DNA of 64,000 nt from positions 2,507,501-2,571,500 of the forward strand of contig JAMPIT010000476.1 of the NCBI GenBank assembly GCA_026261815.1, read 5' to 3'. The notes below the pieces were generated by a model. That model worked only from the letters and a program-made list of their open reading frames with translations. It was not told the DNA's origin and did no database searches. The position numbers were made by a program, and so were the translations under genes. The DNA is from Monarcha castaneiventris obscurior (lineage: Eukaryota; Chordata; Aves; Passeriformes; Monarchidae). The stretch's first letter is position 1; every line of letters begins with the position of its first letter. Shown here one piece after another: positions 1 through 12,046 of this stretch.

Positions 1-305
1 ATACTTCCTGGGCCTTTCTTGAAAGGGGAAATGTTGGTAAAGATTAAGATGGTTGTATTCCCAATATAGTACATTGGAGGTGTACAGGCTACTGGAGCAG
101 AGGATCAGGATTAGTGATATCAGTGCAGGATTGACACTAATTCAAATGGATGTGGGAGCCTCCTCAGCATGTTGTGAACTGCTAATCCAAACCATTACCT
201 AATTATCCAAAAACAGCCTGCGTGATTCCACAGGTGTGAGGCCTAACTGCCAAAGGAACAGCAATGAAATGGTGTGTGCTGTAAAGGTAGTGACCACCTG
301 GAAGA

Positions 306-311
306 TTTAAT
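306..311 (-). terminator. Candidate poly(A) signal ATTAAA for the read-through form
   Basis: On the minus strand ATTAAA, the commonest variant of the poly(A) hexamer, lies about 340 bases downstream of the read-through stop. A short GU-rich stretch (ggtggtca) follows. No AATAAA was seen between the stop and the left edge on this strand. A hexamer alone is weak evidence. Confidence 0.25.
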
Positions 312-653
312 TTAAGATTACACTTATTGAAGGCAGTGGGTCTTTGCCACTCATTGCAGTGGGATTTGAATGCCACCCTCAGTAATGTGACAGTGGTGTT
401 GCCTGTTAGTTGTCCCACTGTCACCCACTGTCAGTGTCCATGTGGTGAAATGCTCTGGTGAAGGTGGGGTGAAACACTCTGTAACATCTGCTAAACTAAA
501 TCAATTAACTAAACCAGATCCAAAGCGATTCATAGAAAAACCATTCAAAGAAATATAAAACAAGTTTTAAAACTCTGATACTGGTATTGCTTTGCTAAGC
601 TCATTAGCCAAGGCATCTTCTGCTGCAGTAAAACACAAAAGTTTAAAGACTGC

Positions 654-779
654 TCAATAGTCTTCCTGATCACCCCACTCGACTGCTGGCTCATCATCCA
701 TTCGTAGAATGAGATAGGAGAGAAGCTGAAAGAGATTCTGCCACAAGAGCAAAGAGACAAAAAAGGAGAGGTCGCTTAC
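654..779 (-). CDS. CRB1: CRB1 exon 11 read-through: alternative 41-residue C-terminus
   Basis: Past the exon 11 donor the frame stays open for 41 codons and stops with TGA at 654-656. The peptide starts VSDLSFF, contains a hydrophobic stretch of about 20 residues ([20 protein letters not shown]) and ends in an acidic tail [10 protein letters not shown] then GDQEDY. From memory, the mammalian CRB1 isoform of 1376 residues, and the photoreceptor CRB1-B form, end with an almost identical peptide. Conservation at that level through what would otherwise be intron argues that it is translated. It would replace the ERLI/FERM-binding tail. The hydrophobic stretch could be a membrane helix. Not proven without transcripts. 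Confidence 0.8.
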   Translation of the reverse strand, partial: VSDLSFFVSLLLWQNLFQLLSYLILRMDDEPAVEWGDQEDY

Positions 780-906
780 ATCGATCTCACAGCGGTCGCC
801 AGCGTAGTTCACGTCGCACAGGCAGTGGAACTTGTTCAGGAGGTTCTGGCAGAGGCCCCCGTTCAGACACGGGTCAGAGCTGCACTCATCAATGTCCTTC
901 TCACAC
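780..906 (-). CDS. CRB1: CRB1 exon 11: EGF 19, last extracellular module
   Basis: This exon of 127 bases enters in phase 2 (tcccccag|GTGTGA) and leaves in phase 0 (GAGATCGAT|gtaagc). It encodes [19 protein letters not shown] and [20 protein letters not shown] followed by EID, the final calcium-binding EGF before the membrane. In the canonical form this splices to exon 12, which carries the transmembrane helix and the short cytoplasmic tail ending ERLI. I found no such exon in bases 1-779, so it probably lies beyond the left edge. Confidence 0.96.
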
Positions 907-3882
907 CTGGGGGAAAGACTGCAAACAGTCAGCCTCTGAAACCAGGAATGAGATGTGTCAAACAGGCACATTTTTAATTCAGAAGCTTTGTGGGGAGGGA
1001 GAGGAAGATGCTCTGGGGCATATTTCCACACGTGTTTATGGTTTTATTAACTAGCTGATTAGCCCCACTCAAACCCTGAACCTCCTGTATGATTTCCAAA
1101 CACAGATATTTAAGCAGGCAGTCTCATCTCTGTAAAGCACTTCATGGTTAATGGTGCTTAGCAAGGGGCAGTGAAAGTTCTCGCATGATTTTAGAGCCAG
1201 CTCTGGTGCAAGTCCTGCTGACAGCTTGCTTGTCCTTTTCATTGTTCCAGGAAGCTGAGGGCACATTTTACTTCTCAGCAATCTGGATATCAGTCAAACA
1301 AATGTGTGTTTTTCCCAGCTGAGTGCTCCTGGAAATATTCACCTGCTTTTTTTGGGGTTTTTTAACCCTTTTATTTTCTTCCCTCACTTTGGAATGCCGA
1401 TAGATCCCAGCACAATTTCCTGTCCAGTCCCTCTGAGATGGGCCCCAAGAGTGGTAAGAACGGTGCAGGACAAGTGTTCTAAGCCTTAATACATATTGCT
1501 AAATATTTTTGAGTTAATTCTTGTGATAAAAGAAATTTGAATTGTAATTTCTCAAGGCAGCCAATGGAAAGATAATGGTGTAAGATTGTCTGAAAACTAC
1601 TAACGATTTGGTGATTTTTCTGCTCTGGCACTGTTCCCTTTTAATTCCCTGCTCCCTTCTATCACATAATGCTAACAGTTAATCCTAATTTTTCCAAGTA
1701 AAAATGCAGGTTTATACTTGGAGAAGAATGTGAGAAATTATCTCTGAATTATAAGGAATTGCTTTGTTCAATCATATTCATAACCACGCAATAAAATTTT
1801 AACCTTACATCAGAGAAGAGCATTTCTTTTCTGTTAAACACTTTTACTCAATTCATCTAAACATCTTTCAATGTTTTCCTTAAATGGTAAATTACATTCA
1901 TATACTTCAAAGAGCTACAGTATTTATTCAATATACAAAAATTGTATAGCTATGAAATTACCTAGGAAAAAAAAAAAAAGCCAAAACTCCCTCAAATCTT
2001 CCAGGGAATCACGTACCTGAATCCAAGTGAGTTTCAGGAACACTTAAAAACCTGACTCCCTTTATATAATTTTGAAAGTTCCAGCCTGAATTGAATGACA
2101 AATTTGTTTTTGAGAGAGAGCTCTATCTTCTTTTATGGAGAGTAATCTTTCCACATTTCCCTTTCCAGCTGCTCTTAAGTTCACTTTGGTTTTTTTGTGT
2201 GATCCCAAGTCAGCTGATTGGCACAGAAGGATACTGTTTTCTCTACAGTGTGCACCAGTGGCTTTCTGAGGGATGAAATACTGTCTCAAAGGATTTTTAA
2301 GCCTTAAAGGCCTGCTTTATTAATCTAATACATAAATATACAAAGTGTTTTGGTTTTAATTTTCTTATTACCAGATATATTTCAATTTGTTCTGAGAAAA
2401 AAGAAAAAAGGGGTGAAACGTTTGAAATGTTCTCATTGGACCTAGTGAGACTTCCAAGCATGGAAGTACTGCTGGTTTATGGTTTGGCAGCCTGGAAGAA
2501 CAGAGGCCAAATGGTGCATTTCAGACCCTGGAGAAGAGTTCCTGCTGCCACAGGCAGTTAACGTGCAGCTCTCCGGGCACAGGGCTGCTGCTCCACACGA
2601 GAACCTTGGGAACCATAAAAGAGAGGTTATTGCCATCAGTGGGACGGATGGAAGGACAGCCCATTCCCAAAGCTGCAGTTAGCAAGTTGGCTGGCAGGGG
2701 AAGGGAGAAGGAAAAAGTGCTTTGCTGCTACCTTGAAGTCCCAAGAAATGCACTCAGTGCAGAAGTGGCTATGAATATGCTTTTACTTTTTAAACTTTTA
2801 TTTTATTGTATTCTTTTCCCCCTTGTTGAATATTGTGAGGTGGTACACAGGCGACCTGGCTGTTAACAGTGCAATTCAAACGTATCTGCCAACTGTACTG
2901 TGCATTGAGTGGGTGGAAATTTTCATTTAATCTGTCTTTTACAGCCTACTGTACTCCTTCCACAAAATCAGTGGGCTCATAAGTTTTTGAGAGAATGGAA
3001 ACCTTTTGTTGGAAACTTCTGTTACAGCTTGGTTCTGTTGAACGTTTGGATATTATACTCTGATATAATGCTAGTTTCACCAAGAGTATGTACAATATTT
3101 CCTGTCTCACTATCCAAAATGCCCTTACCTCTTCAGACTACGACTGGGACAATGCCTTCCTAAATTTCTACAGCACCTGATGCCCTGAGGCTCTCAGCCC
3201 TCCCTGCTCCAGAGCTCTTTGTAGGCCAGTATTAAGTGGCGTTACAAGACTACAAGGTACAAATTTCACTGTGAGGAAGGTCCCTCTGTTTCAGGCTAAA
3301 CAGTAACATGTGCAAAGTATTCCTTAATCTCTTCTAAAAGCAATCATTCTGTTTTCATACTTCAGCATTCAGGAAGAGAGCATGGCATACCATGCCACCA
3401 GGTATGCCAGCTCTTACCATCCCTGTGATGCAATAGACTGTATATTTACAGCAGATATGAAAATGAAACAGCTTTGCATATTCATGTGCCAGAGCATGTA
3501 GCTGGTTTATAATTACGAGCAGGATATGAGTGTGTATGAGTCCCCACCTATGGAAAGGTAAATTCTAACTTGTCATATGAAAATTTGGCACAGAACCCAA
3601 AAAAAGGCATAGAAAAGCAAGCATGCAGTGTTGTTTAAAAAATAGTATCTTGGGCTGGATTACTGGTGCTGGATTGGACTCAGCCTCCCTGCATTCATTA
3701 GTGATTTTTGTCTAAAACCTCAATACTTCTGACCCACAGAGTCACTCAAGCATGGAACTGCTGCACTTAAACAGCTCCTTTGTCTGTATTTCTGGCAGAG
3801 GGCTGGCTGTTACCCTCTGTTCTCTTTTGGAACAGCTTTTGGAACAGGTGCTCCCCAAAGAAGTGCAGGACAAAGGCCTCAC
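907..3882 (-). other. CRB1: CRB1 intron 10
   Basis: About 3 kb between exons 11 and 10, bounded by gtgagg and a pyrimidine-rich tract ending cag. AT-rich with short A runs (about 1968-1980). Open frames here are short, lack family similarity and have no paired splice sites. No repeat family was recognised. Confidence 0.85.
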
Positions 3883-4011
3883 CGTTCCCCCACAAAGCCC
3901 GGCAGGCACACGCAGGTCAGCTCGCCCCCAAGGTCGGTGCAGTTGCCATAGTTGAAGCAGGTGAGGTTTCTCTCTTCATTCCCACAAACTGTGTAAGGTA
4001 ATCTTCGATAT
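3883..4011 (-). CDS. CRB1: CRB1 exon 10: EGF 18
   Basis: This exon of 129 bases is phase 2 at both ends. The acceptor is gttctcccag|ATATCG and the donor GGGGAACG|gtgagg. It encodes [20 protein letters not shown], then [13 protein letters not shown] and VCLPGFVGE, the penultimate EGF module. VCGNE...NLTC and the ending GE(R/W)C across the junction match mammalian CRB1. The frame would stop immediately after the donor (CGG TGA), which fixes the boundary. The block was not obvious as an open frame because it lies between stops in short flanking intron sequence. Confidence 0.94.
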
Positions 4012-5259
4012 CTGGGAGAACAAGAAGGCAGCAGCAGTTATTTGCACTGTCCTTGTTTCTGGTTGTCTCGTGCTCTCTCAGCTGAAGCAGGGGAGCAGGG
4101 TATTGCCCAAAGGAATGACAGCTGGAACTCAGATTTAAGAGTCCCAGAACATGTTTTTCCTAACTTTTTAAATTTGATGGATTTAGTTTTTCTTCTCTGA
4201 ATACATACTGGCAAATTAATAATTCATTTCTTAGTTAAAAAAAAAAAGACATCACTCTGCTTACATTACTGATGGGGCTCTGTGTGATACCTGGACAGCT
4301 TAGTATAAGATTTCAAAAGAGAGACTTAACATACAAAACAGACTATACTGGGCCACCATAAGGTATCTTCAAATCAGAGGATGTCCTCACTACTCAGAAA
4401 AAATAAACAAAACCTGTCAATTTTAGTAATTATATCCTAAAATACTGTAGTGGGATAGCATGAAGATGATTGTCTGTTTGCATCCTTTGGGCTGAAGCAG
4501 ACTGGATTTATTAGAGTCCTCTGGAGGAAGGAGAAGGATTTTGCCTTCTTGGAGAGGAATGGGACATGCTTAGAGGGGAGAATTTTATGGGTGTGCAGAG
4601 AAGGGCACTTAAGGGAAGAGCCTGCAGCCTTTCTAGAGGAGAGTCTGGAAAGAATAGGAAACAGCATGTGAGCAGTGTCAGCAGCAATGGGAAAAGTGGG
4701 CTGTGTGGTGTTTGCAGCCACCAGGACTGAGAGCAAGCTGGGAGGAAAAGACCAACCCAGAAAAGATGCTGTGTGTGGGGAGAAAAACTTCTTTTCCTAT
4801 TGTTATTTTCTCTTACCAATTCTGAATTCCTTTATTTATAGCTCTAGAGCTACATTGCTCTAATAAAATATAGTTTTAGTGATTTAAAAACCTTAAGATT
4901 TTTTTTTTTTCTGAAAAGAAGATGTAGCACATGTATTTTCAAGCCCTGGAAGGCTTGTAATCTTGTCATCAGAAAGCTCATGGGACCACCGTTGGCAGCA
5001 GAACAGGGCAGCAGAGCTGTGCCTGGTTCCTTCAATCCTTGCCTCATCAGTCTCTGCCTGAGCTGGCAGCTCTCCACTGCCTCAGTCCACATCTAATTGA
5101 TCTGTACAACTTTCTGTACTCTTCATACATCAGCTCCACAGCCATGATTAATATAGAGACAGATGCAAAACATCTGTGTTCAAAACAAAGACATCAGTGA
5201 GGTAAAAACCCTTCAAAAGAGACTTGACAAAATCATGTGGATCAGCCTGTTTACAGTAC
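4012..5259 (-). other. CRB1: CRB1 intron 9
   Basis: About 1.25 kb between exons 10 and 9. It contains a purine-rich stretch around 4500-4760 that produces chance open frames on the opposite strand, and a T run near 4900-4911. Nothing else was recognised. Confidence 0.85.
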
Positions 5260-6166
5260 CTGCAAAACCTCCCGGTGAAGTTAGCAGCACACAGGCAGGA
5301 GTATCCATTAATCCCATCAACACAAGTGGCCCCATTCACACACTGGTGGCCATGGCACTCATCTATGTCCTCTTCACAGCTCTCCCCTGTGTAACCAGGC
5401 TCACAGCTGCACTCATAGGAGGCAACCCCATCTGAGCAGTTCCCATGAATGCAGGGGTTTGAAGAGCACTCATCGATGTTGACTTCACAGTAGCTGCCAG
5501 TCCATCCATCGGGACATATGCAGTGGTAGGAAGTGTACAAGTCTTCACATATCCCCCCATGCAAACAGGGGTCTGAGCTGCAGAAATCTGCCTGCAAACA
5601 GCCAGTAAGAGCGGGGTTTGCAGATATTTTGAGAAATTGCTCCTCTTGAGGTTTTTTAGTAGGGATGTCAGAATTTTCAAAGTATGAGAGATAAATGCCA
5701 CTGATTTCTATGGTGCTCATACACCCTCGCAGGCCATCCAGGCTGTCGAAAGCCTTGTCAGCCACATAGATGTCTGTCTCTTCTCTTAAAAAGTTGAGGC
5801 TTCCTGCAGCAGCTGTGCTGGTTGCCGTGTCTTTCTTGTTGTCTATATCCATGTGCCATCTGGAGGACTGGGACAGGGGCTCCACCATGGAGACCATCAC
5901 TTGGTGCCATTTGCCATCACTCACAGGCACTGAACTCGCAAGGGTCAGCCTGTAGAAGCTGTTGCCGCTTTGCAATTGAAACAGGAGCTTGGAGTTGTGG
6001 ATACTGATGATGACAAACTCAGGCTCCCTCTCTGCATACAGCAGGATCACGTCAGTGTCCCTGGTTCGAAAGCCAAAGATGATATTGGTGAGGTCTCTGC
6101 TGATTTTCCCGTTGCTTCTGTAAAATATGGCGCTGCTCCGGCCGCTGAACACCGCGTTAGCAAGAC
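5260..6166 (-). CDS. CRB1: CRB1 exon 9: laminin-G domain 3 and EGF 15-17
   Basis: This exon of 907 bases enters in phase 1 (tttgcacag|GTCTTG) and leaves in phase 2 (TTTTGCAG|gtactg). It begins with [19 protein letters not shown] and encodes laminin-G domain 3: [76 protein letters not shown], ending [11 protein letters not shown] and TGCLQ. Three EGF modules follow: [12 protein letters not shown], calcium-binding [13 protein letters not shown] and [14 protein letters not shown] ending ANFTGRFCR. The order and the strings QPGNSFY/QSGNSFY and IYLSYFEN match mammalian CRB1. The open frame extends upstream to an ATG at 6392, but that part is intron: the acceptor at 6167 is strong and the joined frame is correct. 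Confidence 0.97.
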
Positions 6167-8504
6167 CTGTGCAAAGACAGCAACTGAGAAACCCGGCCAG
6201 TTTTACACCACTACATGTGGAGCAATGCCTCTCCAGTGCACATGCTCCCTGCCACACAAATCCTTTGGGGTTTGCTGAAAAACAGTCAAATTCCACCAGA
6301 GTTTCAGTTATCCTGGTCTGCCTCTCATGGCTGTGGAAATTACAGGGCAGTGCCAGCTGTAATGACATCCCAAGTGTACTGCTTTGCATCATCTCAGGTT
6401 ATCACTCTAATATACAATTCTACATTACTGTTATCCCTGCATTTCAAAAGAAGACATATTTTTCATTTCATGCTTGTTCCCCAAGTGTGGGCAGCTAGTT
6501 ATTCCCCGTGACAGATCTGGATGGGGTGAACATTTCTTCCCAATTCCTTTTTTCTTAAGATGTATCTTAAGAAGTTTTATCAAGTATTTGACTGGATCTC
6601 AATTTCATCTCACCAATGCAAAAGGATGAATTTAATTGAAGTCAGTTGATGCAAAGCCCCTTCAAAATGCCTGTAAAGCAGAGTCATGCCTGTCACATTT
6701 AAAGCCAGCTTCTCCTGCTGGGCAGGCACTGCCAGAGCCCTGTGCTGGTGGGACTGGGAGGGCAGCAGCTCTCAGCTCACACTGCTGTGAGTGAAAATTG
6801 ATGGGCAATGTTGTGGCAGCTTTATGGACATCTTCACAAAGGTATTTGACACCTTTCATTAACATGGTTTCTACTAAAATGCACTTACTCACTGGGTTGT
6901 AAATTTAAACGTTCTGAGGTTTCTGAGGATTATAGGCAAGGAGGAGGGACAGGAAGGAATGTCTTCTGTCTGTACTTCAGAAAAAAACAGCTCTGAAAGA
7001 TCTGAGATAAGCTGGGTTTCTGAACTATTTCTGGGCTTAGTAAATCTTGAGGAAAAGAACCCTGGGAGTCCCAGTATGAAGTTACTGACTGTATATCCTG
7101 ATGCTAAGGCAGCAGAAGCATAACTGCATTTCCTGGTGCATCAAATGTCATGTCTTTCTCATAAAAAAAGTTTCCTCAGAGGAAATCATACAAAAAGGAA
7201 AGTCAGAGTTTTTCAAGATTATTCCTGGTTTTTTAAATATCTCACAAACCTGCTGAGTTTTTTTAAGCAGAAGACACCAGGAAGAGAACCCACTGCCCAT
7301 GAAGGCTTTTATTTTGTTATCCTGTGCTGAACAACAAGAAGTTTATCCTGTAGCTAAGAATACAACTAGTTAAAAATGCAGTTCTGTAGTGCAGACATTT
7401 TTGAATATCTATTAGGGAAAGTCCCTACTGTTGCCACATAAACCAGCACACAAATCTAAATGGGATGGCCTTGAGTCATTGAAAGTGTAAATGACCTTGA
7501 GTTTCGCAGAAGGAAACAGTTCAGGTACTTTTCACTTCACTGTCTCTGAGTGTTTCTGTTCTACCCTAATATGCAATAGCAAATCTTATGAGAGAATGTA
7601 TTTTGATGTTATCATTAAAGACATCTCTGAGAGAAGGAGCAATTATTTTCATTTCAGTTACAACTTTAACCCGTCCTGCAATGCTGATTCTAACAATCTG
7701 CACAAAAATAGTATCATATTGGTCTGTCTGTGATAGAGATCTTTTGTTGAGCAGCCTTCCCATTCCTAAGAGTCAGCCATTCTAACAGCTTCCATCAGAC
7801 TGAGTGGGTATTTGCCTTCCTTCACAGCTTTGGTAGGGCTTTCTTCAGTCACAAAAGGAAAAAAAAAAATTTAAAAATACCTATTTGCTTTTTTAATTCC
7901 ACTCCAGAGTGGGAAGGAGAAGGAAAGTGGAGAAGGAACGAGATGTGCAGGGTGGCTAATGATCCTAAGGCAGCTAATGGTCATCAGTTTTCAAATGGAC
8001 TGCTTGGCATGCAGCTGCTTCTTACAGACACTGCTTGAACAACTGTACTGCAGGTATTGAGGTGACTTCCTTCAGTGCTATTCAAGATTTAAGAAAAACA
8101 AATGATGCAATGTAAGTTACGTAGCTTGTCTTTTCAGAAGGATAGAGAACGTTCTAAGGTTAATCCACCACTGGATTAACCTCTTATCTCTTTGTAGTGG
8201 AACTGTGAGGGCAAGGTCCTGATCTATCGGACAACCCTGGCTAGTTGGGCTGAGTAAGTCAAAACCGAAGGTCCTGTAAACATCAGTGTCTAAGTCAGGG
8301 GGTCTGGGTGAGAATTTCTGGGTTTGGTAGGGCAGACTCTTCCCATTAACGTTAATTAAACTGACATAACCATTATTTTAATACAGAAACAACATTTGAA
8401 TGAACTTTTAAAGGCAGTGAATACTTCATTTCAAGGAAATGCTGCTGAAAACGTCTATTGCTGCTGATCTCCAAAGATGATTGGAACAACTGAAATGTAC
8501 CTAC
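6167..8504 (-). other. CRB1: CRB1 intron 8
   Basis: About 2.3 kb between exons 9 and 8. The short open frames on either strand look random. No repeat family, RNA gene or conserved exon was recognised. Confidence 0.85.
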
Positions 8505-8670
8505 ATTCAAATCCTTGGTGCACCAGCTGGCATTGTGCTTCATGAGGACAGGGCCCAAGCTCACACCACTTAACTTCCTCACATGCCTTCCCCACTGTGT
8601 TAGGGGGGCACGTGCAAGTGAAGTCATCCCAGATTGAATAGCACACACCACCGTTGTGGCAAGGGTTGGA
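8505..8670 (-). CDS. CRB1: CRB1 exon 8: EGF 13 and EGF 14
   Basis: This exon of 166 bases enters in phase 0 (ccccatag|[16 protein letters not shown]) and leaves in phase 1. It encodes EGF 13 ([21 protein letters not shown]) and the compact EGF 14 ([13 protein letters not shown] ... GFEC). Two donor-like GTs lie four bases apart. Only the upstream one (GAAT|gtaggt) makes the split cysteine codon T|GT that gives GFECLANAVF with exon 9. The downstream one would place a stop three codons into exon 9. From memory, the split cysteine corresponds to human Cys948, a common site of disease mutation. Confidence 0.94.
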
Positions 8671-9063
8671 CTATGGGGAAAGAGAAGAGATAACCTCAGT
8701 ATGAATCAAGGTTGTTGGACTCCCAGCTCTAGGGATGGGGGACTGTTTGGCAAAAAGAAGTTTTCTTTTTATTTCAGATGGAAAATGATAAAGACCAGTA
8801 TTATGACAGTAAAGCATGTTCAATAATTGGTGAAAAACAGTATTTCGACCTCAAAATAGTTTAATTCTCCCCTATGCAAATAGATTTTGCTTCTGATATT
8901 CATCATATGTAGCACAGCTTAACAATATCTGCTCTTTCTATCATTTTTGCATATTTTCCTAAGCTGTCATTATAACCAAATAATGTGTGGGAACGTACTA
9001 AAAAATTAAAATAAACTCCCCGTTATAAGCACACAAAAATGCTCTGAAAAATGTCATTCTTAC
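8671..9063 (-). other. CRB1: CRB1 intron 7
   Basis: A short intron of about 0.4 kb between exons 8 and 7 with a canonical donor (gtaaga) and acceptor (ccccatag). Nothing else seen. Confidence 0.9.
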
Positions 9064-9614
9064 CTTGCAGAGGTTGTCACCAGTGCAGCCTTGGGTGACG
9101 TTGATCAGAGTTCGGTTAATAAGAGAATTCAGTGGATTGGTGATGGGGAAGAATTCCAATGGCTGGTTATTCACTCTTACATCTTGGATGCAGCCTTTGA
9201 AATACCTGCCATTTCTATCAGTTTCTTTGTTATCTGGTAGGCCTCCAATGTAAAGAATATCCTTACTTTGGATGGTTAGTGTTGGAGTGGAAATAAAACC
9301 TAGGTAGTGAGAGGACTGGAACAACTCCATCTTATTTGGTTCTATTTTTAATGTTATTAAGTAAAAGTTTCCATCGTTCACGGAGTGTTTCCCTAATAAC
9401 TTCATGGAATTTAGAGCTAGCATGGTGAGTTTCCCACCTTCCAAATAGACTCTTATGTAGAGGAAAGTACTGTTTCTCAGAGCCAGTAACAAGCCAGAAG
9501 GTTTGCGTGTTCGGACAAACATTGATATGATGAAGTTCTCATTCTGAGTGGAATCAACAGGAAAAGCAGCATAGCCTGAGGAGTCCTCGGATCCAAACCG
9601 GCCTGGAATGTACT
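9064..9614 (-). CDS. CRB1: CRB1 exon 7: laminin-G domain 2
   Basis: This exon of 551 bases enters in phase 1 (acceptor acctcaag|AGTACA, giving EYIPGRFG) and leaves in phase 0 (TGCAAG|gtaaga, after GDNLCK). It encodes laminin-G domain 2. Recognisable strings are [70 protein letters not shown] and VNVTQGC. Phase 1 decides between two overlapping AG acceptors (aag|AG or aagag|); only the first keeps the frame. A 24-base T run (gene orientation) lies 28 bases upstream of the acceptor. Confidence 0.96.
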
Positions 9615-9641
9615 CTTGAGGTTAGAGATATGGGAAAAGGT

Positions 9642-9665
9642 AAAAAAAAAAAAAAAAAAAAAAAA
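9642..9665 (-). repeat. 24-base homopolymer T (minus strand) beside the exon 7 acceptor
   Basis: An uninterrupted run of 24 A on the plus strand, T on the gene strand, 28 bases upstream of the exon 7 acceptor. It continues into CT-rich sequence further upstream, making an unusually long polypyrimidine tract. Homopolymers of this length are usually length-polymorphic and also error-prone in assembly. Confidence 0.95.
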
Positions 9666-11991
9666 GAAGAAGAGAAGGGAGAAAAAGAAAATAGTTAGGG
9701 CTAAATGATGAGGGAGCCAATGCAATGATCAAATAACTACTTCTGGTAATATTTATGTATGGTAGTAAGATGTGCTTGTATTTACGGATGAATAAAGTCT
9801 TGATCCAGGTATAAATAGCTTCTATTTCAAAATTCCTGTTGGCTTCCATGGCTGTAGCATTAAGGCCCAGTGCAGGACCAGATGTTATATTATTGGGCAC
9901 ATTTCTCCTCTTTATCATGTTCTGTGCCATGTTGTGTTTTCAAGCAGTTAAACAAGGACATATTTCTATACTTTCCTGCACTGGCCCTCAGAAAGATCAT
10001 TTTGGAATGAACCTAGCTGTTTTGATCCTCTGATGACCATGGAAGTTAATGCAATTCTGGGATTTTGTGGTATTTTTTGCACAGATTCCAGTCACAGACA
10101 GCTGCTGGGCAAACCCCTCTTGTGTGAATAGATCACCTGTGTGGTGCTGCTTGGGCTCCCCCATTCTCTGACAGACTTTTTGTTGCTGGTGCTCAACATG
10201 TGCCCACCTACAACAACTTGTATCCAGTCATGAATCCTGCTCAGTCCCTGAGTGGCCACAGTGCTGGGGAGAAACTTGATCCAGGATCGAGTAAGTTTTT
10301 GTTTCTTTGTGCTTATCAATTAAAATGATTAAACCAAAACCATCTGTCTGTCCTTTACCCCCTTCTTTCAGTAATGATTTTCAGTCTTTTAAGGATACAA
10401 AATATGTAGCCAAAACTGTATTTTATTCTGATGAATCATCTCGTTAAAGAACAACAAAGCGTTTCTATTTTTACACTCAAAGTTTTGTGATCTTGTCCTC
10501 AATATTACAGACTTCCTGCCTAAACAGTTTCAGGAGCTATTTTTAATATACCAAATTCATAGAAAGAATAAACCAGGCTTTTTTAAAATGCTCACCTAGC
10601 TAAAGATTCAGTCCTCTGTTGTGCAGTAAAACTCCTGGAGTGGGATGCCATAGGCCAACTTTTCTGCCTGCAGAACTACCTTTTTTTATGACTGCACTAA
10701 AAAAAATGATGAAAATAAGGGACTGACCATGAAGCCCCAACAGACCCCTAATAACCACACTGCACTGCTATGTGGTATGATCATATTATTTAGCAAGAGG
10801 AATGAATCCCATATTTATTCCTAAACAGACAATTTCTTAATTTAATTTGAAATAGCTTATTTCTATGAATAAAATTACCTGTCTATCTACATCTACTTGT
10901 CAAAACTCTTGTATGTAGAAATAATTATTTGTTGAAATTGGTGTTTTGGGGCATTAAGTCTGTTTAAGTTATATCTTTTCTTAAGGTGGTACTGGAGATT
11001 GAGATACTTTTTTCATGAGGGTAAAAAGAAAAAATCTGCTGGAATGAGGATTCCACAACTGCAGTATTAGAAAGAAGCATTGATCTTCATAAAGGTATTT
11101 CATGTTTACAATTACCTTGTCACATTCCTCTCTATTTATAAATATACACATATATCATCAGTCTGATCTGTTTGATGAGATGACTAGCATCACCTTGGTC
11201 AATATTAACCTCTTGGGTCACAACATCTGGATGTTGATCAAAATGAGTCAACATCTGTTTGTTATTTTGTGTATGTAGAGAAAATATTGCCTCTTGTCAA
11301 TTACATACTTGGCAGCAACTTTTCTTCAGAAAGACACCAGCATTTCTTATGTTATCCTTTACCACAAGTCTTGTCCACTCTGCCTCTTTAGAAACCTGCC
11401 ACAGTCTTTTACATGGGGCACATATCTAGAATCTATGTACAAAAATGGCACGGTGCCATGATTAGCAAGGAATATTGTGGTCAGCAGGAAAAAAAACCAA
11501 AAAACAACCAAATGTGCTTTCTAATTGTTCTCAACAGTTCTAATGCCAGTATAAGCTGCTCCTGGCCCTGACTGGTTTTAATTTTGTTTCATATAAGGAG
11601 GCAAACATATTTGCCAGATGTTGCCCTGTACTCCGAAGTTGCCTTCCAAATCTTTGGATAAATTACAGCTACACTTCAAAGAAGTCTGTTACAATTACCT
11701 CTCAGACTTTGTCATTTTGCAATAAAACCAAAAGGAAAAACTATTGAAAGGTATTGATAAGTATTAGGTAGAGCATGCAAAGTGAAACTGTATTTGAACA
11801 TTTGCAATGTATTTGAAGCCCCAGCTTTCTGCAGCAATGCATTCAGTAACCCCCGAGGCCAGTTGTTCAGCTGATGTGAATCAATGTAGCTTCACTGCAC
11901 CCATGCCAGTTTACACCAGTTTAGGATCTGTCCCTTCCTATCTGACCAAAGCTCTGCTGCTGTGCTTAATTTTTTCCAGTCCACTTGGCAA

Positions 11992-12046
11992 ATATATCTA
12001 CATAAATATACATATGTATGTATACGTGTATGTGTGTATGTATGTC
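11992..12046. repeat. Degenerate TA/TG microsatellite
   Basis: Imperfect alternation of TA, CA and TG dinucleotides with tatg/tgta motifs over about 55 bases. Simple-sequence repeat in intron 6. Confidence 0.85.

Larger units (their letters stand above)
1..779 (-). other. CRB1: CRB1 intron 11, partial
   Basis: Sequence downstream of the exon 11 donor up to the left edge. Apart from the read-through coding stretch (654-779) and a possible ATTAAA signal, nothing was recognised. I looked on the minus strand for the conserved exon 12 ending (Pro-rich, Glu-Arg-Leu-Ile-stop) and did not find it. Confidence 0.7.

Noticed and set aside
4437..4819. Two overlapping minus-strand frames of about 100 codons
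   Set aside because: They overlap each other in a purine-rich intron stretch and have no homology or splice context.
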